DNA of 64,000 nucleotides from Coix lacryma-jobi var. lacryma-jobi (lineage: Eukaryota; Streptophyta; Magnoliopsida; Poales; Poaceae). Shown piece after piece: positions 57,698 to 64,000 of this stretch (position 1 is the stretch's first letter; each line of letters opens with the position of its first letter). A program made the translations under genes and the position numbers. The stretch covers positions 76,636,706 to 76,700,705 of the forward strand of contig CM019831.1 in NCBI GenBank assembly GCA_009763385.1, written 5' to 3'. The notes beneath the pieces are model-generated. The model saw only the letters and a program-made list of their open reading frames with translations. It was not told where the DNA came from and ran no database searches.

Positions 57698-60413
57698 ATG
57701 GCGAACCCTCCGGCGTACCCTCTCCTTGAGCCGTTCTACGACGGCGAGCACCGGGCGCACAGGCTCACCGACTACGCCCCTCCGGAGAGGTTGTCCTTGC
57801 TGAGGCCGCGCACCCACCTATGGCACCGGTGGGACGAGCGCTACGCACCCTTCCTACGGCGCGCGGGCTTCTTGGTGCTAGCCCGCGTTGCCAACGACGT
57901 GGGTTTGCAGCTCGACCCCGCGCTCCTCACCGCGCGCTGGCGGACAGGTGGCGTCCCGAGACGCACACCTTCCACCTAGCCTGTGGGGAGATGACCGTGA
58001 CGTTACAGGACGTGGCCAAGATTTTTGGTCTACGCCTGGGCGGCCTCCCCGTGACGGGGATTCTTGACACCGACACGTGGATGGACACCGTCCACCAGTT
58101 CTGTGGTCGTACGCCCCCCGACGACGCAGACGCTAAGAGGAACAAGTAAGCTAATTTTTTTTTCTAATTTAGTTGCATACGATGTGCTACTATCCTTTCC
58201 TAACTTTTACTTTTTGTAAACAAACAGGAAGACTACTGGGGTGCCTTCGTCGTGGATCACCCAGCACTTTTCGTATTGCCCCCTCAACGCTGACCCACAG
58301 GTAGTCGAGAGGTATGCCAGAGTGTGGCTGTGGCACTTTATTGGGGCCTTCCTGTTTCCCGACTCATCGGGGAACACCATCAGCTGGATGTTCGTCCCCA
58401 TCCTCGCACAGCCGTGGGAGAACATCGCCGGCTACAGCTGGGGGAGCGCTGTTCTAGCATGGCTGTACAGACAGCTGTGCGAGGGGTGCCGGCGGAGGCA
58501 GGCCTCCTCTAGCTTGGGAGGGTGTCTGCCCCTGCTCCAGGTTTGGGCCTGGCAGCGGCTGCCTGTGGGTCGTCCCAGCGTACGAGAGGAGGCGGTAAGT
58601 ACATACCTCTTGCGTGCGTGTGCTTTTACAAATTTACAGTCATTTAACTGATTCAAATTGGAATGCAGGTGTGGAGGCACCCGGACACCCGACCCACTGC
58701 TCTGTTTGTCTGGTCCACGGCAGAGGCATTAGAGGCAACCCCCAGCGCCGCTACCACCTGTACACGGACTTGCTGGACGTCCTGACACAGCACCAGGTAA
58801 TTCCGGAATGAGTTCAATTTTTTATATTGAAAAAGGAACATGACTAACTATGTCTGTTCATTACAAACAGGTCAGTTGGGACCCCTGGGACCTGTACGAC
58901 AACGTGTTCGACCCCGCCACGGAGCTGGACCGTTTAGATTGGCGTTGCACCGTCCCTCTTATCTGCTTCTACGTGGTCGAGATGCACTTGCCCATCAGGG
59001 TGATGCGTCAGTTCGGCCTACGACAGGAGTTTCCTCCACCTCTGATTAGCACGGATCAGAGGTTGCACAAGTAAGTATCCTCCACAGTGTTGTTCAGTTA
59101 CTCTAGTAAATTCTATCTTATGCTCTAACAGATGGGTTTCCTTTGCAATGCAGGGTGAAGCGCCAAAGCAGACGGAAGAATCCCGTTGATTGGCGCGCGG
59201 AGCACGCCGATCATGTCCTGAGTTGGACAAACAGGTACCAGCAGGACGTTGACGACGGCGAGCCGTACGACCAGGGCGTCTTCGACCAGTACCTACAGTG
59301 GCTGCACCGGAGCACCCGGTTGCACATTAAGCCACCGTACTACGAGGCCACCGCTGAGGACGAGTCGGACGACGACGAGGACCCGTACGATGCTACCACT
59401 AGGGCATCGACTCAGCCTGACAGAGCCCCTCTACACAGCTACGTGGTAATATATCATGTCCTTCAACTATTGTTTGTGTTTCTGTACTTGGTGCACTTAC
59501 CCCCTGGTCTTGTGTCGGCAGGCGTCGCAGCTGTCTCGGTACTCGACGAGGCAGCGCAGCTTATACACCACACCAGCTCTACTGGGGACCACGCCCCGGT
59601 ACAGGCTTTTCTGCAGGTATCATAACACATTCGAACTGCACGTGTAAATTTTAAGAAGTCATAAACTGTACTAATATTTATTATTATTATTTTCTTATTT
59701 GCAGAAAATCAGGAAGGGCTGCAGGAAGCTTGCTCAGAAGCTTGGGTGCATGGACACAGCGTGGGCCCCACCGCACCTTCCTCAGCCTTCGAGCCCTTTG
59801 GTGTCAGACACTGTCCCAGCAGCAGCAGCGTCGTCCGACGCTCGGACGGGAGGCACTTCTGCGGATCCACGCGGAAAGGGCCCCACTGCAGAGGAGCAGC
59901 CCGAGGAGGAGGGGGAGGAGGAGGAGGACGAGGAGCAGTACGTCGAGCGCACGACACCACCCTACACGGCTAGTGCAGGCTACATGGCCCTCGGCCATAG
60001 CTCGCACTACGCTGGAGGGTCCTCCTCCAGAGGTGGCCTGGACGACACGGCGTGGCAGGTACCTGGTGCTTACGACTACCCTAGTGGCTACTACACCGGC
60101 CCTGCTGGCAGCCTTGGCCAGAGCAGGGCGCAGCACAGGAGCTGGGGTACTCACAGCTAGGTGGAGCTCCACTACCTACTCAGGAGGACGTGCAGGTACA
60201 TAAGTTGACCGCTATACATTTAAGTTCGTCAGATATATTTAAGTTGTTTGCTAACATTTATTTTGAATGTTGCAGGGACCTAGTCAGACGCAGGGGTCAC
60301 CACGCCGGCAGCCACGCGCACGAGACCGCACGGACGTCACGTTCACGCCGAACATGGATCTGTCGCAGCCGAGGCGTCGGAGGCGGCCTCGTCAGCCGTA
60401 CACACCTAGCTAG
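57698..60413 (+). pseudogene. plant mobile domain (PMD) gene inside the MULE
   Basis: It starts MANPPAYPLLEPFYDGEHRA. Eight exons can be traced by GT-AG sites: 57698-58145, 58228-58594, 58669-58796, 58871-59070, 59154-59445, 59522-59616, 59705-60195 and 60276-60413. The PMD core covers exons 1-4: WRPETHTFHLACGEMTVTLQ, DVAKIFGLRLGGLPVTG, YARVWLWHFIGAFLFPD, YSWGSAVLAWLYRQL, LLQVWAWQRLPVGRP. The C-terminus is acidic, then Gly/Tyr-rich, then basic (QPRRRRRPRQPYTPS). Frame breaks: a CG insertion near 57945, one base lost near 58728, one near 59550 and a CA insertion near 60140. PMD proteins such as MAIN/MAIL1 act in silencing in Arabidopsis; the role in transposons is unknown. Confidence 0.85.
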
Positions 60414-60702
60414 GCTTAGTGTTAGACTATATGGATAGGTGATGTATATGTTAGATAACTTGTTTGAGAACCCTATTATGTACTTCGTGGAGCCTGAGCC
60501 ACTAAGCCTGGTTTTTATGACCGCTATTATGTTTCCGTTTATTCAAATTGTGTCAATGTTTGGTTCCTTGTTATTCCGTTTGCGGAAAAAGACAGGAAAA
60601 ACGGAAAAACACATTCGATCAAACAGAGACAACACATTAGGACAAAGATCGATCAGGAACTCGACCAGTCGGCGGGAAACCTTGGGGCTTTGCCTGAACT
60701 TC
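60414..60702. other. PMD 3' untranslated region
   Basis: AT-richer sequence between the PMD stop and the palindrome, with no ORF beyond a short frame at 60439-60915 that runs into the palindrome. A transcript that fails to terminate here would read into the palindrome. Confidence 0.5.
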
Positions 60703-60856
60703 ATGCCAGCTTTTGCCGCGCCAACCCTGGGGGCGCGGCTGACGCTTTTGCCGCGCCAGGCGGGGTGGCGCGGCAAATGCATTAGCCGCGCCATCCCGCC
60801 TGGCGCGGCAAAAGCGTCAGCCGCGCCCCCAGGGTTGGCGCGGCAAAAGCTGGCAT
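60703..60856. repeat. 154-bp near-perfect palindrome built from the TIR motif
   Basis: The sequence ATGCCAGCTTTTGCCGCGCC at the left returns in reverse complement at the right, with the centre at ATGCAT (60777-60782). I count two mismatched pairs. Each half also holds its own GCCGCGCC/GGCGCGGC hairpins, the same module (TTTTGCCGCGCCAGGCGGG) that is repeated in both TIRs. It lies between the PMD gene and the GRF gene. Confidence 0.95.
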
Positions 60857-60924
60857 CTTGTTGCACAGCCTTTTCAGTGTCGTGTCCTGTCCTCATAAGT
60901 GCTCTGCAGTTTTGATTCCCATAG

Positions 60925-61015
60925 ACTTTTCAGTGTATAGGCTTTTCAGTGTATAGGCTTTTCAGTATATAGGCTTTTCAGTGATTAGATTTTTCAGCGA
61001 ATAGCCTTTTCAGTT
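60925..61015 (+). repeat. six 16-bp repeats upstream of the GRF gene
   Basis: Copies of CTTTTCAGTGTATAGG, the last ones diverged (TTTTCAGCGAATAG, CTTTTCAGTTGCA), run head to tail and end 64 bp before the TATA box at 61079. A related single copy (CTTTTCAGTGTCGTG) is at about 60869. The position suggests promoter elements or transposase sites. Confidence 0.85.
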
Positions 61016-61078
61016 GCATTAACTACACACTCACAATGCAGCTGAGATAATTCACAAGTTCAAAACCAGGGCTCCGCC

Positions 61079-61086
61079 TATATAAA
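61079..61086 (+). promoter_or_regulatory. TATA box of the GRF zinc finger gene
   Basis: TATATAAA in the context CGCCTATATAAACCC, 60 bp upstream of the ATG at 61146, leaving a leader of about 30 bases. Confidence 0.75.
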
Positions 61087-61145
61087 CCCATCAGCGCCTT
61101 GCATATTCAACAACTTCAGCAGAGCTTGCGAGGTTCGTAGTAGAG

Positions 61146-61824
61146 ATGTCTGGAGGTTCGTCCAAAGGCGGGAGAGGAAAGGGTGGGAGGAAGGGACCTC
61201 CCATTGTGTGGGAGGGATCTCTTGGTCCTGATTTCTTCTTAGAGGCACTATATGACTTTCCCGTTGAGAGCAAAAAGGATTTCAGCCGGGACCGTCCTCT
61301 TAGGGGATATGATAACCGTTTAGAGGACTGGCCAAAATGCCGCCATGGTGAGGACTGTTTGGTGCAGATGCTCCACGACGACCTGGAGGCAGGCCGACGT
61401 TTCTTCAAATGCCCGCGAGCATGGGTAACTTTATTTAATTGTTGTTGCTATGCCTCTCATGTTTGCTAATACTTAGTCATTTTGTGAATGACAGTCTTCT
61501 ATTTCCGAAGAAAACTGCGGCTTCACCAGATGGGTGGATCCTCCTCCAATATGGCCGCATCAGGAATACATCTATTATCTGCAGCGTCGTATCGACGATC
61601 TTGAAAGAGAAGTTAAAAGCATGCTCAAGGACTATGATGATGACGACAGCGATGCAGGCGGTTCAGATGAAGCAATATGCCTTGATCCATATTGCAACTG
61701 CCCGCATCACAAGAACAAGGGGCCTCCACCGCCGCCCCCACCACCGCCACCACCACCACCACCCGCAATGGGAGGCTATTACGGAGAAGGGTCTACTCAG
61801 TTTGCTATGTGGGACGGCTTCTAG
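61146..61824 (+). CDS. GRF-type zinc finger protein, apparently intact
   Basis: Two exons, 61146-61424 and 61495-61824, with donor GTAACT and acceptor GACAG, join in frame to 202 residues. The N-terminus is Gly/Lys-rich (MSGGSSKGGRGKGGRK). The GRF zinc finger spans residues 67-105: WPKCRHGEDC, then GRRFFKCPRAW, then ENCGFTRWVDPP across the splice site. A helix with IYYLQRRIDDLEREVKSML follows, then an acidic patch, a Cys/His cluster (CLDPYCNCPHHK), a run of about 14 prolines, and a Gly/Tyr tail ending FAMWDGF. GRF fingers bind single-stranded nucleic acid in known proteins. It is the only gene of the MULE with no visible frame break. Confidence 0.8.
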
Positions 61825-62197
61825 ACTACTTAGATCACTATGTGCGTGTTGTGTTGTGCCAATCAATTACCTAAGGCATGTTAGGATTAGTCTAGGACCT
61901 TTTAACCAAGTTACGGTAAAAGGTCCTCACATGCCATGTACTAGTTTGTTGTTCGTGTAATGGTTTGCTCTATTCTATTTCTCGTACTTTATCCCACAAA
62001 AAATCAACGACACATGAACTACCGCAAACAATACAACAACATATAATAAAGCCGAACAAAGTGCAGTTCAAGACTACATAATCGAGGATCCGAAATAAAC
62101 GGTACACGGAAGTACAAACCAAGAGTACAATACACTAACAAGTCCACCAAATGACAACAATGTTCATTACTCAATAATGACTACTGAACCTACCACA
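61825..62197. other. shared 3' region between convergent GRF genes
   Basis: 373 bp of AT-rich DNA between the stops of the two convergent zinc finger genes. A phrase GGACCTTTTAACCAAG...AAAAGGTCC at 61897-61925 forms an imperfect hairpin. No ORF. Confidence 0.5.
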
Positions 62198-62888
62198 CTA
62201 CTGAGTGCAACGAGGCCATTTTCCCTTCCTCACAGCATCCGGATCCTGCTCCATGGCAGCCTTGGCACGGCGCACACGCTCAAGCCTCTTCTCCCTCTCC
62301 CCCTACGCTTAGCTGCATCCCTCATTCTTGCCTCTTCCTCATGCTGCTTTTGTGCTGCCTCTTCTTTGCGTCTCTTCTCCAAACGCTCCTTGTCCTCCGC
62401 AGCCCACTTTTCATCATCCTCTCTACGTGCTCCTTGTCCTCCGGCTTCATCTCAGTGTCGATCCACTGCTCGAAGTCACATAGTGGTGGAGGCTCCTGCA
62501 AAATACGACTAAATCAATTAGGTAATAAAATATAAATGATTTTTCATTCATGTATAGAACAAGCCATCAGCTTCTCACCATCAGTCCAATACGGATCTGT
62601 TTAGGTGTAGGGTCAAAGGCATAATTCTCACACATCCAATACCTCTGACCGTATGTGTGCTCCTCATCAGATATTGCGACCTTACAATCATCGCCGCAGT
62701 AGCACATGGGCACCGGAACACCGCTAGGCAATGGCAAACGGGCATAGGCATTGCCCGTGAGAGGCTGCCTACAATCATCAACGCAATAACAAATGAACAT
62801 AACACAAAATTACTTCATTAAAACAGACAAATAAATCAACAATGTACCGATCTTACCTTGCCTTACTAGCTTTGCCACGCCGCGGCAT
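62198..62888 (-). pseudogene. second GRF-like zinc finger gene of the MULE
   Basis: Minus-strand exons: 62888-62857 (MPRRGKASKA), 62768-62579 and 62495-62198, with consensus GT-AG ends. Exon 2 gives PLPSGVPVPMCYCGDDCKV and GQRYWMCENYAFDPTP; exon 3 opens EPPPLCDFEQWIDTEM, completing a GRF-like pattern (CYCG, GQRYWMC, CDFEQWID). The remaining exon 3 reads in another frame as a long charged helix (EKWAAEDKERLEKRRKEE), so one base is missing near 62435, and a further slip lies near 62300. As written the product would end soon after the finger. It is diverged from the gene at 61146, so this is not a recent duplication. Confidence 0.75.
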
Positions 62889-63303
62889 CCTATCCTAACA
62901 ATAAAAAATATGTCAACGCTACACATACATTCATGATTAATTATAAATCTACATAATGACGTAACAAATATTACACAAAAAAATTGTACACAAAATGAAC
63001 AAAATATTAAGCAAAACAGATATAAAAAGTCTAATACATGAACAAATCCATCATTAATTAACAACTAACGTCACGACAGTATCAAAATAAATATTGTCTA
63101 CAAACCCTAACTTACAAAATATGGTTCAATCCTACATTGCAAATATGGATAAAGAACAATAATATGGATCAAAATACCTCTTGTAGACAAGTTTGATTGA
63201 GGGAGGGAGATGAAGAGAGGAGGAATGAAATGAAGGAATGGATTGGATTGAATTGGTTTGGGAGAAGAGAGGAATGAGGAGGAGCCTGCTGCTCGGCGCG
63301 GCG
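62889..63303 (-). promoter_or_regulatory. upstream region of the second GRF-like gene
   Basis: AT-rich DNA between the gene start and the right TIR. On the minus strand it should hold the promoter; I see AT-rich tracts but no clear TATA box. The frames at 62810-63350 are not supported. Confidence 0.4.
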
Positions 63304-63621
63304 GCCAGATCTAGATCGGCTTTGCCGCGCCACCCCGCCTGGCGCGGCAAAGCCGTTGCCGCGCCAGCCCGCCTGGCGCGGCAAACGCACTAGCCGCGCC
63401 AGCCCGCCTGGCGCGGCAAACTGACGAGGGGGCCCACGCGGGCCTGCGTGGCCGGGCGGTGCCACGGTGGCGCTTTTGCCGCGCCGCCATGCATGGCGCG
63501 GCTAACGCTTTTGCCGCGCCATTGGGGACGGCGCGGCAAAAGGGTTAGTTTTGCAAAAAAAAAATAGACAGTGTTATTTATGAAATTTTTTATTTAATTG
63601 GGTTATTAATAAAAAAAATTC
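63304..63621 (-). repeat. right terminal inverted repeat of the MULE
   Basis: 318 bp, reverse complement of 53775-54093. Differences seen are a few single-base indels in the A/T runs and in the GC-rich part (for example GGCGGGCTGG against GGCGGCTGG). Confidence 0.92.
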
Positions 63622-64000
63622 AAATTCTACAGAGTGAAGGTCCGAGATCTACAGAACATGCACACTGGCAAGATATTGCCAAGCTTCCACATTAATGCCT
63701 TTACTTCAAACTGCTGGGCAAAACGAGAACATGAGTGGAAGACGTCGTAGTCAGAATTAGAGGTCCATGAATTCCCCACAGCTTCTTTATCCTCGACATG
63801 GGAGAAGACGACATTTCCACCTCATCTTAGGAAGACTGTTCCTCTACACTACAAATGCCATCATCTACATGAAGCGGGGAGATCCATTTTCACTTTTTCT
63901 GGAGAAAAGGTACGATGCTACTTCATCAACTACATACCGAATGAAGCACCCAAGAGAGTAGAAGTGAAAGACACCGCTCTCAACGCCAAAGAAGACAAAC
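63622..64000 (+). other. flank of the MULE, continuation of element F
   Basis: Resumes with the target duplication copy AAATTCTA. No domain is recognisable. A 64-aa frame at 63767-63961 includes RHGRRRHFHLILGRLFLYTT but no known motif. It probably belongs to the same retroelement as 52302-53766. Confidence 0.4.

Larger units (their letters stand above)
53775..63621 (+). mobile_element. MULE (Mutator-like DNA transposon) with four genes
   Basis: 9,847 bp with 318-bp terminal inverted repeats. The flanks CAATTCTA (53767-53774) and AAATTCTA (63622-63629) form an 8-bp target duplication with one mismatch, in the Mutator size range. Contents: MuDR-type transposase (54790-57560, +), plant mobile domain gene (57698-60413, +), a 154-bp palindrome (60703-60856), GRF zinc finger gene (61146-61824, +) and a second GRF-like gene (62198-62888, -). 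The two TIRs are almost identical, which argues for a recent insertion, although three of the genes carry indels. Confidence 0.9.

Noticed and set aside
57698..60413. PMD gene as a host gene (MAIN/MAIL-like)
   Set aside because: It lies between matching TIRs next to a transposase and carries several frame breaks, so a transposon gene is the better reading.

Overview
This is a stretch of a grass (Poaceae) nuclear genome made almost entirely of transposable elements. I found no host gene, tRNA, rRNA or CRISPR array. The grass call rests on the element families: SIRE-like Copia elements, Tat-lineage Ty3/gypsy elements with antisense genes, an Athila-like non-autonomous element, and a Mutator-like element (MULE) carrying plant mobile domain and GRF-type zinc finger genes. 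I cannot name the species. Frames in nearly every element are broken by single- or double-base indels, which reflects age, residual assembly error, or both.

Layout. 1-3861: remnants of long LTRs with tRNA-Asp-type primer sites, the last (2366-3861) on the minus strand. 3862-6654: unrecognised DNA, then a truncated Ty3/gypsy gag-protease. 6655-17532: a SIRE-like Copia element (H) with 5' LTR, gag, pol and an extra ORF in the env position; its 3' end is lost. 17533-26728: a Tat-like gypsy element (B) that keeps gag and protease but has lost almost all of RT and integrase. 26729-32634: a minus-strand Copia (C) with 5' LTR, gag, protease and integrase but no RT. 32808-34509: a 3' LTR of another Copia (G). 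34528-48951: a nest proved by target-site duplications. LTR E is split by solo Copia LTR D (duplication GTTAT), which is itself split by an 11.2 kb Tat element A (duplication GGTGG). A has both LTRs, RT, RNase H, integrase and two antisense genes, but no gag. 48952-53766: an Athila-like LTR, primer site, gag and an unknown ORF (F). 53775-63621: a 9.85 kb MULE with 318-bp terminal inverted repeats. 63622-64000: the flank of F resumes.

The MULE is the most interesting object. Reading in, it holds a MuDR-type transposase (+), an eight-exon plant mobile domain (PMD) gene (+), a 154-bp near-perfect palindrome built from the same motif as its TIRs, an apparently intact two-exon GRF zinc finger gene (+) with its own TATA box and an upstream 16-bp repeat array, and a second GRF-like zinc finger gene (-). 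A PMD-like region also occurs in the antisense gene of Tat element A, so two unrelated transposon classes here carry the same kind of domain.

A second theme is that at least six LTR families, and the MULE TIRs, each carry their own array of short GC-rich palindromes, usually near the TATA box. In several arrays the two arms change together, so symmetry is kept while sequence varies.
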